Positions 26,408 to 34,607 of a DNA stretch of 64,000 nt are shown in pieces. The translations under genes were made by a program, and so were the position numbers. The DNA lies in NCBI RefSeq assembly GCF_900108295.1, contig NZ_FNWK01000002.1, positions 691,201 to 755,200 on the forward strand, given 5' to 3'. Every line of letters begins with the position of its first letter. Position 1 is the stretch's first letter. The DNA comes from Sphingopyxis sp. YR583. Lineage in GTDB: Bacteria > Pseudomonadota > Alphaproteobacteria > Sphingomonadales > Sphingomonadaceae. The notes beneath the pieces are model-generated. The model saw only the letters and a list, made by a program, of their open reading frames with translations, ran no database searches and was not told where the DNA came from.

Positions 26408-27991
26408 TTATTTCTTGGCGGCGGTCTTCTTGGCCGGGGCCTTCTTCTCGGCAGCCGGCTTTTCAGCTTCGGCCTTGGGGGCTTCAGCTTTCGGAGCCGC
26501 CGCCTTCTTCGCCGGTGCCTTTTTCGCGGGAGCTTCCTCGGCCTTGGCCTCTTCCTTCACCGCGTCCTTCTTGGCGGCCGGCTTCTTCGCGGCAGCCTTT
26601 TTGGCGGGCTTGTGGTCGTGGTCATGGTCGTGGCCGCAGCCCGGGCCATGGACATGGCCGTCGTCATCGGCTTCGATCGCGGCTTCGATCTCTTCGCGCG
26701 TCACTTCGCGGTCGCTGATCTCGGCCTTTTCGAACAGGAAGTCGACGACCTTGTCTTCATAGAGCGGGGCGCGGAGCTGCGCGGCGGCGAGTGCGTCCTG
26801 CTGGACATATTCGACGAAGCGCTGGCGGTCTTCGGGGCGGTACTGCTGCGCAGCCTGCATGACGAGACGCTGCATTTCCTGCTGCGAAACCTGAACGCCA
26901 TGCGCCTGACCGATTTCGGAGAGGAGCAGGCCGAGACGGACGCGGCGCACCGCGATCGAGCGATAATCGTCGCGGTCGTTCTCGAGTTCGGCCTTCGCCG
27001 CTTCGGGATCTTCCTCGTGGCTCGCTTCATGCTCGAGCTGCTGCCAGATCTGGTTGAATTCGGCCTCGACCATCGTCGGCGGCACTTCGAAGTCATGGCT
27101 CGCGGCGAGCTGATCGAGCAGCTTGCGCTTCATATAGGTGCGCGTCAGGCCGTTCAGTTCCTGCTCGACCTGATCCTTCATCAGCTCTTTCAGCTTGTCG
27201 AGGCTTTCGAGACCCAGCGACTTGGCGAACTCGTCGTCGATCTTCGACGCCGCCGGAACCTTCACTTCCTTCACCGTCACGGCGAATTCGGCGGGCTGGC
27301 CCTTCAGGTCCGCAACCGGATAATCGTCGGGGAAGGTGACCTTCAGCGTCTTTTCATCGCCGACCTTGACGCCGACGAGCTGGTCTTCAAAGCCCGGGAT
27401 CAGCTGACCCGAACCGATTTCGACCGCCATATCCTCGCCCGTGCCGCCGTCGAAGGCGACGCCGTCGACGCTGCCGGCGAAGTCGATGATGACCTGGTCA
27501 CCCTGGGCGGCCTTCTTGGTCTTCGGCGCTTCTTCGAAACGCTTCATCTGCGCGGCGAATTCCTCGATCTTGGCCATCACGGCCTTGTCGTCGGCGGGAA
27601 CGGTCAGGCGCTCGAGCTTCAGACCGTCGATCGACGGGGTTTCGATGTCGGGCAGCACTTCCAGGCTGACGGTCAGCTCGGCATCCTTGCCGGTTTCATA
27701 GCCATCGTCGAGCGACACGGCGGGCTGCAGCGCGGGGCGAAGCTTTTCCTTCGCCATCAGGTCGCGCACGCCGGCGTCGATCGCCTTGTTGAGCGCGTCG
27801 GCCGACAGCGCCGGGCCGTGCATCTTGCGGATCAGGTTTGCCGGAACCTTGCCGGGGCGGAAGCCGGGCATGCGGACGGTCGGGGCGATGCTCTTCACCT
27901 CGTCGTCGACGCGCGCGTCGATATCCTTGGCGGTGATGGTCACGCGATATTCGCGCTTCAGGCCTTCGTTCAGCGTTTCGACGGTCTTCAT
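26408..27991 (-). CDS. tig: Trigger factor, with a His- and Lys/Ala-rich tail
   Basis: This 527-residue ribosome-bound chaperone and peptidyl-prolyl isomerase folds nascent chains. The N-terminal ribosome-binding domain carries the signature MPGFRPGKVP (residues 40-49), and the FKBP-type isomerase domain follows (about 160-245, GDQVIIDFAGSVDG). The C-terminal arms run to about 440. It then carries an unusual tail: a histidine/cysteine cluster GHVHGPGCGHDHDHDH and about 70 residues of repeated AKK/APAKKA/EAPKAEA units, giving a length well above the E. coli 432. The start at 27991 (MKTVETLNEGL) follows AAGG. A terminator lies just beyond its end. Confidence 0.96.
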   Translation of the reverse strand: MKTVETLNEGLKREYRVTITAKDIDARVDDEVKSIAPTVRMPGFRPGKVPANLIRKMHGPALSADALNKAIDAGVRDLMAKEKLRPALQPAVSLDDGYETGKDAELTVSLEVLPDIETPSIDGLKLERLTVPADDKAVMAKIEEFAAQMKRFEEAPKTKKAAQGDQVIIDFAGSVDGVAFDGGTGEDMAVEIGSGQLIPGFEDQLVGVKVGDEKTLKVTFPDDYPVADLKGQPAEFAVTVKEVKVPAASKIDDEFAKSLGLESLDKLKELMKDQVEQELNGLTRTYMKRKLLDQLAASHDFEVPPTMVEAEFNQIWQQLEHEASHEEDPEAAKAELENDRDDYRSIAVRRVRLGLLLSEIGQAHGVQVSQQEMQRLVMQAAQQYRPEDRQRFVEYVQQDALAAAQLRAPLYEDKVVDFLFEKAEISDREVTREEIEAAIEADDDGHVHGPGCGHDHDHDHKPAKKAAAKKPAAKKDAVKEEAKAEEAPAKKAPAKKAAAPKAEAPKAEAEKPAAEKKAPAKKTAAKK

Positions 27992-28078
27992 TGCCTTGGT
28001 CTTATCCTTGCTCAAAATCTCGTATCGAACCCCGCCGGAGCGGCGGAGTTCCCCATGATCCCGGCCTGCATTGCAGAA

Positions 28079-28163
28079 TGGTGCGGGCGAAGGGACTCGA
28101 ACCCCCACATCTTGCGATACTGGTACCTAAAACCAGCGCGTCTACCAATTCCGCCACGCCCGC
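28079..28163 (-). tRNA. tRNA-Leu (anticodon TAG)
   Basis: On the minus strand the acceptor GCGGGCG (28163-28157) pairs with CGCCCGC (28089-28083). The anticodon stem CTGGT/ACCAG encloses TTTAGGT, giving anticodon TAG. There is a long variable arm, GGTTCGAGTCC in the T arm, and ACCA is encoded. It lies 87 bases upstream of tig on the same strand. Confidence 0.96.
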
Positions 28164-28329
28164 AGGTGTTTTCGGCCGGGTGCACGAAATCGCGCGCTGC
28201 CGCGCACGCCCGTGCGGGCCGCGCGGGGCTATAGCAGACGCGCGGCCAAGGGCAAGGGCACAAAGCCGCCTGTTCCACGGGCGGAACAGTGGGCGCGCCC
28301 GTTCGTTGGTTAACCCGAGGAGACAGACG

Positions 28330-28527
28330 ATGCCGAATAGCCCCGACCCGCTTCCCAAGCCGAAGCCCGACACGATCGAACCGCAAGCGCCGCCCGAACA
28401 TCCGGTACAGCCCACCCCGGTCGAAGACCCCGCCGGCCAGCCGACCGAAATCCCCGGCCGTCCCGGCGGCGGCGACATCGACCAGCCCGGCCGCGGCCCC
28501 AGCGAAGTTCCGCCGCAGGAGATCTAA
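28330..28527 (+). CDS. Small proline-rich protein, probably disordered
   Basis: The ATG at 28330 follows a strong GAGGAGAC site and gives 65 residues: MPNSPDPLPKPKPDTIEPQA, then PPEHPVQPTPVEDPAGQPTE, ending GRGPSEVPPQEI. It is rich in Pro, Asp, Glu and Gly, has no hydrophobic segment and looks intrinsically disordered. Similar short proline-rich open frames occur in sphingomonads with unknown roles; that comparison is from memory. It stands alone between tRNA-Leu and the amidohydrolase gene. Confidence 0.65.
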   Translation: MPNSPDPLPKPKPDTIEPQAPPEHPVQPTPVEDPAGQPTEIPGRPGGGDIDQPGRGPSEVPPQEI

Positions 28528-28545
28528 CGACGCTCCCTCCCCGAT

Positions 28546-28561
28546 TCCCGCTTTCGCGGGA
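28546..28561. repeat. Small hairpin related to the CATTCCCGCG repeat family
   Basis: TCCCGC-TTTC-GCGGGA at 28546-28561 is a perfect six-pair hairpin with the same core as the right arms at 24421-24443 and 62584-62611, but without the conserved GTCA flank. It is probably a decayed copy, lying between the proline-rich gene and the amidohydrolase. Confidence 0.5.
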
Positions 28562-28629
28562 GTGGGTTGCATAGAGAGACTTGACGGCCCCTCTCACCCC
28601 CCGCACGATGCGCCGCAGGGGAGAGAGAT

Positions 28630-30309
28630 ATGAAATTCACCGCCGCCATTGCGCTGCTTTTGGCAACCACCGCGCCCGCGATAGCGCAGGACGCCGTCCT
28701 TTACCGCGGCGGCCCGATCATCACGATGGATGGCGACGCACCGCAAACCGTCGAGGCGGTCGTGACCAAGGGCGACCGCATCGCCTTCTCCGGCCCTGAA
28801 AAGCAGGCGCGCGCTGCCGCGGGCAAGGACGCGACCATCCGCGACCTCAAGGGTGCGACGATGCTCCCGGGTTTCATCGACGCCCATTCGCACTTCACCG
28901 TCGCCACGATGAGCGCGGGCGGGCTCGACCTTCGCGCCGGACGGCCCGTCACCGACATCGCGGGCGTCTCGGCCGCGATCCGCGATCATCTCGCCCGCAC
29001 GCCGGCCGCCCCCGGCCGCTGGATCACCGTCTGGCAGTTCGATCACGAGTCGCTTGCCGAAAAACGCTACATCACCCGCGCCGAACTCGACGCGATCGCG
29101 CCCGACCGTCCGCTCGTCGTCCTCCACGTCTCGCTCCACGGCGCCGTCGCGAACAGTGCCGCACTGAAGGCCGCCGGGATCGACGAGAGCACGCCTGTGC
29201 CGCCCGGCGGCATGATCCTCCGCGACGACGCGGGCAAGCTCAACGGCGTATTGCTCGAAAAGGCGATGTTCCTGATGCTCGCCAAAATGCCGCAGCCGAC
29301 CGCCGAACAGAAACTCGCCGCGCTCGACGCCGCACAGAACGCCTATTTTGCCGAGGGCTATACGCACGCGCAGGACGGCGCCACCCTGCCCCCCGACGTC
29401 GCCTTCCTCACCAGCCCGGCTGCGCGCGAGCGGCTCAAGATCGACCTCGCGCTGCTCCCCTTCTCGACCGGCCTCGACGGCCTGCTCGCCAACCCCGGCC
29501 TCCAATTCGGCCGTTATCAGGGCCATGTGAAGCTACAGGGGATCAAATTCGTCCTCGACGGATCGGTCCAGTCGCGCACCGGCTTTTTCACCCGCGACTA
29601 TAAACGCGGCAGCCCCGAGGGCCATCACCCCTGGCATGGCGAGCCGATCCTCTCCGAAGAGGAATTCATCGCGCAGGCGAGGAAGGTGAATGACCGCGGC
29701 TGGCAGCTCTTCGTTCATGCCAATGGCGACGCCGCGATCGACATGGCGATCCGCGGCTTCGACTTGCTCGGGATCAAGGCCGCGGACAACCGCCGCCCGA
29801 TCGTCATCCACTCGCAATTCCAGCGCCGCGACCAGCTCTCCGCCTACAAGCGCATCGGCGTCGGCCCCGCCTATTTCTCGAACCACACATGGTATTGGGC
29901 CGACGTCCACCGCACCAACTTCCCCGCCGAAGTCGTCGATTTCATCAGCCCCTTCCGCTCCGCACGCGCTGCGGGCCTGACGCCGTCGAACCACAGCGAC
30001 TACAGCGTCACCCCGCTCGACACGCGCTTCATGCTCTGGACCTCAATGGCGCGCGTCTCGCCGACCGGCGTCGTCAGCGGCCCCGACGAACGCCTCGACG
30101 CCTATGAAGCGCTACAGGCGCTCACCACCGGCCCCGCCTGGCAGGCGTTCGAGGAGGACCGCAAAGGCTGCATCAAGCCCGGCCTGCTCGCCGATTTCGT
30201 AATCCTCGATAAGAATCCGCTGACGACGCCGGTCGATGCGATCAAGGATATCCGCGTACTGGAAACCGTGAAAGAAGGACGATCGGTCTGGCAGGCGACA
30301 TCGCGCTAA
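28630..30309 (+). CDS. Amidohydrolase family 3 (YtcJ-like), exported
   Basis: This 559-residue metal-dependent hydrolase carries a signal peptide (MKFTAAIALLLATTAPAIAQ), so it acts in the periplasm. The amidohydrolase metal motif FIDAHSHF is at about residues 81-88, followed by further metal-site regions QLFVHANGDAAIDMAIRGFD and SNHTWYWADVHRTNF. The C-terminal ADFVILDKNPLTTP is typical of the composite beta domain. The family includes N-substituted formamide deformylases and other amidases; the substrate is unknown. GGGGAGAG precedes the start. Its end is convergent with the next gene, 16 bases away. Confidence 0.9.
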   Translation: MKFTAAIALLLATTAPAIAQDAVLYRGGPIITMDGDAPQTVEAVVTKGDRIAFSGPEKQARAAAGKDATIRDLKGATMLPGFIDAHSHFTVATMSAGGLDLRAGRPVTDIAGVSAAIRDHLARTPAAPGRWITVWQFDHESLAEKRYITRAELDAIAPDRPLVVLHVSLHGAVANSAALKAAGIDESTPVPPGGMILRDDAGKLNGVLLEKAMFLMLAKMPQPTAEQKLAALDAAQNAYFAEGYTHAQDGATLPPDVAFLTSPAARERLKIDLALLPFSTGLDGLLANPGLQFGRYQGHVKLQGIKFVLDGSVQSRTGFFTRDYKRGSPEGHHPWHGEPILSEEEFIAQARKVNDRGWQLFVHANGDAAIDMAIRGFDLLGIKAADNRRPIVIHSQFQRRDQLSAYKRIGVGPAYFSNHTWYWADVHRTNFPAEVVDFISPFRSARAAGLTPSNHSDYSVTPLDTRFMLWTSMARVSPTGVVSGPDERLDAYEALQALTTGPAWQAFEEDRKGCIKPGLLADFVILDKNPLTTPVDAIKDIRVLETVKEGRSVWQATSR

Positions 30310-30325
30310 ATTCCCGGCTCGCGAT

Positions 30326-30916
30326 CTAGAATCGCGCCCGCTGCATCATCGCTTGCGCTTCGGGCAGACCCGCACCGAAATAATGCAGCTGGGGCGCGTA
30401 ATAATTTGCGACGAACAGCTTGCCGTCCACAACCGCGAGGCGAGCCTCGCCAAGTCGCGTCAGTTCGTCATTCGGCATCGTGTAACGATATCGGACCAGC
30501 AACCCTCTTTTACCGCCGATATCCGTCGGGGCGGATTCGATGATCGTGAAATCGGACAGCTGGTTGGCGGCGCGAAAGCTGCGTTCGAAAAAGTCGGCAA
30601 GTTCGGGCAGCAACAGGCCGCTGTCGAACTTCGGCATCGGGTTATTCTTTTGATCGCGTTCCTTGTAGAGCGATCCGCCGGTGGGAATGGCCGAGAAAAA
30701 TTCCAGCGCGTTGAGGCCGGTGCCATCCTGCGTCCACACCCGCCCCTGCTTGCCGGGCCGCCCACCCTGATTCCAGTCACTGTCGGGGGTTACTTTCAGG
30801 CCGTCGACTTGCGCCGCCTGCTTCGCGCTCATCAGCTTCCAGCCGGCGCTGGCTGACGGACTCCACGCCGCAAGCGCGGCTGCCATGAAAATCATCGGAC
30901 GGCGATAGATGGTCAT
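30326..30916 (-). CDS. Secreted hypothetical protein
   Basis: This 196-residue protein has a signal peptide (MIFMAAALAAWSPSASA within residues 8-24). Its body has no motif I recognise: WNQGGRPGKQGRVWTQDGTG and GKRGLLVRYRYTMPNDELTR are the most distinctive stretches. It is the last of three genes; the ATG lies one base after the preceding stop, and GGAG inside that gene serves as ribosome binding site, so it is coupled to the M48 protease. Base composition is lower in GC than the flanking genes. Confidence 0.75.
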   Translation of the reverse strand: MTIYRRPMIFMAAALAAWSPSASAGWKLMSAKQAAQVDGLKVTPDSDWNQGGRPGKQGRVWTQDGTGLNALEFFSAIPTGGSLYKERDQKNNPMPKFDSGLLLPELADFFERSFRAANQLSDFTIIESAPTDIGGKRGLLVRYRYTMPNDELTRLGEARLAVVDGKLFVANYYAPQLHYFGAGLPEAQAMMQRARF

Positions 30917-30917
30917 T

Positions 30918-32096
30918 TCAATTCTCCAACAGCATTTTCATGGCCGCGGCGTCAGCGGCTTGCGGCGATCGGACCAGATATTCCTGTAACGCAGCCTTTC
31001 CGGCGGCGCTGTCGCCACCGCGCATCGCGGTCAGGCCGGCACCACGCCAAGCCTCGGCTGGCGCCGACCCCGTCGCGATTGCCTGCTCATAAAATTGCCG
31101 CGCAGTCACCAAGTCGCGAGGGTTCCCGCGCAAGCGGTAAAGTTCGCCGCGAGCATGCAGCAGCAGGCCATCCCAGCCCAGCGCCTGCGCGCGGCTCTGG
31201 ATGACATAGTCCGCCGCAGCAAATTCATTGCCTTTGACCAAGCTGCCAAAAAGAGTTGGCAGAACGCGTGCCGTCGCATCCCGATAGGCCGCAGCACCGT
31301 CATCACCATCAATCGCACCCGGCTGCGCTTCAATTTCGGAAAAATAGGCGAAACGCTGTAAATTGGTCGGGTGAGTGTCTGTGGCCCCCGGCGTAAACCG
31401 ACGGATTTTACGTTGTTTGCGTTCCTCTCGCAGCGCATCATCTTCTTCCATCAATCGCTTCCACACGACCGACGCCCGAAGCGGGTAGGATGACGCGCGA
31501 ATATAGTCTGCGGAAAGGAGGTCGGACTGCTGCTCCTGCTCTCGATTAAAGCCCGCAAGACCGGTCACAAATGCGCTTTCGGCGACCGCTCCCACATTTT
31601 GGCCAACCGCAGCGCCACTCAGGCTGAGCCACATCAAAATGTCGCTCCCTGTCCGACGCTTCTTGAACTTGTTCAAGCTATGCCGAAGCTCGAAATGAGC
31701 AAATTCATGGCCCAATATGGTCGCAAGCTCGGCTTCGGAGTGCACGCGAGCGAGGAGGCCCGTATTGATGACCATCAATCCATTCGGCGCCATTGTCGCA
31801 TTAAAAATATTGTCTTGAACAACATATATACGCGTAGCAGCGCACCGATCCTGGCCTACCGTCTTGCACAGGACGCCCTTAATATATCTCGTGAGTTCTT
31901 CGTCTTGGACTACGAGCGGCGAGTCCCGAAAACCACGTTCATGATCGTCCAATTCCATCCATAGCCCGCGCTCGTCTACTCCCTGCGGTTCGTAGGCGCC
32001 AGCATAGGCCGGGCGTTCGAATTGCGCCTCCGTTCCCCACGCTTGACCAAATCCGGCCGCCAGCAGCGCAACTGCCAGTATCGCCCGCGCGCTCAT
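30918..32096 (-). CDS. M48 family metalloprotease with C-terminal TPR-like region
   Basis: This 392-residue exported protease has a signal peptide (MSARAILAVALLAAGFGQAW) and the zinc motif HEFAH (His130, Glu131, His134), with the third ligand Glu in FNREQEQQSDLLSADYI. The C-terminal third (from about residue 270) is helical and TPR-like. This is the BepA/LoiP-type architecture of periplasmic proteases that check outer-membrane assembly; a direct role is inference. Its start overlaps the stop of the upstream gene by four bases. Lower GC than the surroundings is evident in its codons. Confidence 0.85.
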   Translation of the reverse strand: MSARAILAVALLAAGFGQAWGTEAQFERPAYAGAYEPQGVDERGLWMELDDHERGFRDSPLVVQDEELTRYIKGVLCKTVGQDRCAATRIYVVQDNIFNATMAPNGLMVINTGLLARVHSEAELATILGHEFAHFELRHSLNKFKKRRTGSDILMWLSLSGAAVGQNVGAVAESAFVTGLAGFNREQEQQSDLLSADYIRASSYPLRASVVWKRLMEEDDALREERKQRKIRRFTPGATDTHPTNLQRFAYFSEIEAQPGAIDGDDGAAAYRDATARVLPTLFGSLVKGNEFAAADYVIQSRAQALGWDGLLLHARGELYRLRGNPRDLVTARQFYEQAIATGSAPAEAWRGAGLTAMRGGDSAAGKAALQEYLVRSPQAADAAAMKMLLEN

Positions 32097-32836
32097 TTTG
32101 CAGCTACGGCGACCGGCTTAAGACCTGGAAAATCCTCCAGCAACTGCCCGACACGCTTCTGCATGCCCTCTTCGGTGCGCACATCGCCGCCCATCTGTTC
32201 GTCGGCGTTCAGCCACACCAGATCGCCGGTATGCAAATCGACAAGCCCCGCATAGCCGACATGCTTGCCTGAACTTACACCCGCACCGACCAGTCCGATG
32301 GCCAGCACCTGAAACATTTTCCGTCCAAAGGATCCATATTGATCCTCGGTGCGGACAAAAAGGCCGTATCGCGCGCCCGTTCGTTCGGCGATTTCCTTCG
32401 TGCCTTCGCCCAATGTCCAGTCGAATGCCTTATTCTTCCGCGTGGGCAGCCGGTTACCTGCAAAAAACTGGTAATTCACAACCGAATTGGCGACAGAGTT
32501 AAACAGAGCCCGATGTTCGGAAAACAGTTTGGCATCCTCGCCCACAAGGTCGGGTTCGATAATCAGCTCATTGCTGAACTCGATCTGGCGGCGTGCCAAT
32601 TCAGCATTCAGGAAATCACGAGCCTGCGCGGTCCAGTCAGCATTGGGCTCCCCCATCCCGCCGGTCGATTGCTCACCCACCCAGACCGAAGGACGAAACA
32701 GCAGAATTTTCTGGCCGCTCAGCGATTCTGCTGAAAACCCTGCGCGAACCGCCCCCTTTTCCTGCCCCAGCACCGCCGGCGTCGTGAACAGAAACGAGAC
32801 CGTCAAAATGACGGCCGACATCCATTTACCCAGCAT
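32093..32836 (-). CDS. Exported hypothetical protein
   Basis: This 247-residue protein has a signal peptide (MLGKWMSAVILTVSFLFTTP, cleavage near VLGQ). Recognisable parts are KILLFRPSVWVGEQSTGGMG, then the central helical region, and GKHVGYAGLVDLHTGDLVWL near the end, a layout seen in some periplasmic proteins that report on envelope lipoproteins (CsgG-like), though I do not assert that. It is the first gene of the operon with the M48 protease (four-base overlap) and the third exported protein; all three probably act together in the envelope. Confidence 0.7.
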   Translation of the reverse strand: MLGKWMSAVILTVSFLFTTPAVLGQEKGAVRAGFSAESLSGQKILLFRPSVWVGEQSTGGMGEPNADWTAQARDFLNAELARRQIEFSNELIIEPDLVGEDAKLFSEHRALFNSVANSVVNYQFFAGNRLPTRKNKAFDWTLGEGTKEIAERTGARYGLFVRTEDQYGSFGRKMFQVLAIGLVGAGVSSGKHVGYAGLVDLHTGDLVWLNADEQMGGDVRTEEGMQKRVGQLLEDFPGLKPVAVAAK

Positions 32837-32910
32837 CCAAGCCCCCCGGCTACTCAGGATTATTACCTGCCTCGCGCCTGCATCGGAAAAACCGTAGTGA
32901 CCTGCAAGAG

Positions 32911-32942
32911 GAAAAACGCATGCGACCGCAATCGCATGCGTT
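32911..32942 (-). terminator. Terminator of gatB (minus strand)
   Basis: AACGCATGCGA (32915-32925) pairs with TCGCATGCGTT (32932-32942), loop CCGCAA. On the minus strand it is followed by a T tract (GTTTTTCC), so it ends transcription from the gat operon before the lower-GC operon begins. Confidence 0.85.
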
Positions 32943-33004
32943 CTATTGCATCCAGAATGGCTTCAATATTTGTTATCGTCGCGACACGCCGGCCCGTATT
33001 AATT

Positions 33005-34471
33005 TTAGTTCAACGCCTTCTTCAGCAGCTCGTTCACCACCTGCGGGTTCGCCTTGCCCTGCATCGCCTTCATCGTCTGGCCGACGAAGAAGCCGAACAA
33101 GGCTTCCTTGCCGCCCTTATACTGCTCGACCTTGTCGGCATTGGCCGTCAGGATTTTGGCGATTTCGGCTTCGATCGCGCCGGTGTCGCTCGTCTGCTTC
33201 AGACCGTCGCGTTCAACGATCACGCCCGCCGCGTCGCCGCTTTCGAGCATTTTTTCGAAAACCTGCTTCGCAATCGTTCCCGAAATCGTCCCGTCGGCGA
33301 CCAGCCCGAGCAGTTCGCCCGCGTGCGCCGGTGTGACCGGGCAATCCTCGAAGCTCTTGCCGAGGCGGTTCAGCGCGCCGAACAGCTCGCTCGACACCCA
33401 GTTCGCCGCCGCGGCCGGCTTCGCGCCGGTTTCGAGCAAAGTATCGAACCACAGCGCGCTTTCGACCTCGGCGGTCAGCACGTCGGCGTTATACGCCGAG
33501 ATGCCGGCCGCCAGATAGCGCGCGCGCTTGGCGTCGGGCAGTTCGGGCAGGCTCTCGCGGCATTCCGCCAGAAACGCATCGTCGAGTTCGAGCGGCAACA
33601 GGTCGGGATCGGGGAAGTAGCGGTAATCATGCGCATCTTCCTTCGACCGCATCGACCGCGTCTCGTTGCGGTCGGGATCGTAGAGCCGCGTTTCCTGCAC
33701 CACGGTGCCGCCGCTTTCGATCAGCTCGACCTGGCGCTTCGCCTCGCCCTCGATCACCGCCATCACGAAGCGCACCGAATTGACATTCTTCGTCTCGGTC
33801 CGCGTCCCGAATTCGTCGCCGGGCTTGCGCACGCTGACGTTGACGTCGGCGCGCATCGAGCCTTCTTCCATATTGCCGTCGCACGACCCGACATAGCGCA
33901 GAATCGAGCGCAGCTTGCGCACATAGGCCCCGGCCTCGGCCGGCGAGCGCATGTCGGGGCGCGAGACGATCTCCATCAGCGCGACGCCTGAACGATTCAG
34001 GTCGACGTAGGACATCGTCGGATGCTGGTCGTGCATCAGCTTGCCGGCATCCTGCTCGACATGGATACGCTCGATCCCGATGCGCTTGGCTTCGGGCAGC
34101 CCCGCCTTCTCATCGGCCTCGATCGTCAGCGAACCTTCGCCGACAAGCGGATGATAAAGCTGCGAAATCTGATAACCCTGCGGCAGATCGGCATAGAAAT
34201 AATTCTTGCGGTCGAACCGCGACCATTTGTTGATCTCGGCCTCGATCGCCATGCCCGTGCGCACCGCCTGACGGATGCACTCGCGGTTCGGCACCGGCAG
34301 CATGCCGGGCATCGCGGCGTCGACCAGCGACACCTGCGTGTTCGGCTCCGCCCCGAACGCCGTCGCGGCGCCCGAGAACAGCTTGGCATTGGAGGTGACC
34401 TGCGCATGGACCTCGAGGCCGATCACGACCTCCCACTCGCCGGTTTCGCCCTTGATGCGATAATCAGACAT
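33005..34471 (-). CDS. gatB: Asp-tRNA(Asn)/Glu-tRNA(Gln) amidotransferase subunit B
   Basis: This 488-residue subunit phosphorylates misacylated Glu-tRNA(Gln) or Asp-tRNA(Asn) for conversion by the GatCAB complex. It has the early signature [20 protein letters not shown], the AADLP-like stretch [17 protein letters not shown], the middle [20 protein letters not shown] and a C-terminal tRNA-binding tail ([16 protein letters not shown]). The start is uncertain between ATG 34480 (MNAMSDYR, close behind GGGAAAGA) and ATG 34471; I give the latter by similarity to relatives. A terminator lies downstream. Confidence 0.95.
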   Translation of the reverse strand: MSDYRIKGETGEWEVVIGLEVHAQVTSNAKLFSGAATAFGAEPNTQVSLVDAAMPGMLPVPNRECIRQAVRTGMAIEAEINKWSRFDRKNYFYADLPQGYQISQLYHPLVGEGSLTIEADEKAGLPEAKRIGIERIHVEQDAGKLMHDQHPTMSYVDLNRSGVALMEIVSRPDMRSPAEAGAYVRKLRSILRYVGSCDGNMEEGSMRADVNVSVRKPGDEFGTRTETKNVNSVRFVMAVIEGEAKRQVELIESGGTVVQETRLYDPDRNETRSMRSKEDAHDYRYFPDPDLLPLELDDAFLAECRESLPELPDAKRARYLAAGISAYNADVLTAEVESALWFDTLLETGAKPAAAANWVSSELFGALNRLGKSFEDCPVTPAHAGELLGLVADGTISGTIAKQVFEKMLESGDAAGVIVERDGLKQTSDTGAIEAEIAKILTANADKVEQYKGGKEALFGFFVGQTMKAMQGKANPQVVNELLKKALN

Positions 34472-34607
34472 CGCGTTCATTCTTTCCCGTCTTGTCACTC
34501 AGATGCGCCTTAGCGGATCGCTCCTTGTTGACGCGTTTGTCCCTGAAGAATTGTACGGCCACGTCCAGTAAGCCGAATATCGCCTCTATCAGAGCGCTTA
34601 CCACCAC
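34464..34607 (-). CDS. Possible small amphipathic protein between gatA and gatB
   Basis: A GTG at 34607 (or 34604) opens a 47-codon frame ending with TGA at 34464. The product reads [20 protein letters not shown], then [20 protein letters not shown] and GKNERDV. It overlaps the gatA end by ten bases and the gatB start by eight, and GGAG sits just before the GTG codons. A hydrophobic helix followed by a basic tail looks like a membrane-anchored microprotein, and the frame could also be a coupling device for gatB. It is not a recognised gene; conservation is the test. Confidence 0.4.
   Translation of the reverse strand: MVVSALIEAIFGLLDVAVQFFRDKRVNKERSAKAHLSDKTGKNERDV

Noticed and set aside
26387..28234. 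A 615-residue plus-strand open frame across tig
   Set aside because: It is antisense to trigger factor, without start signal or domain.
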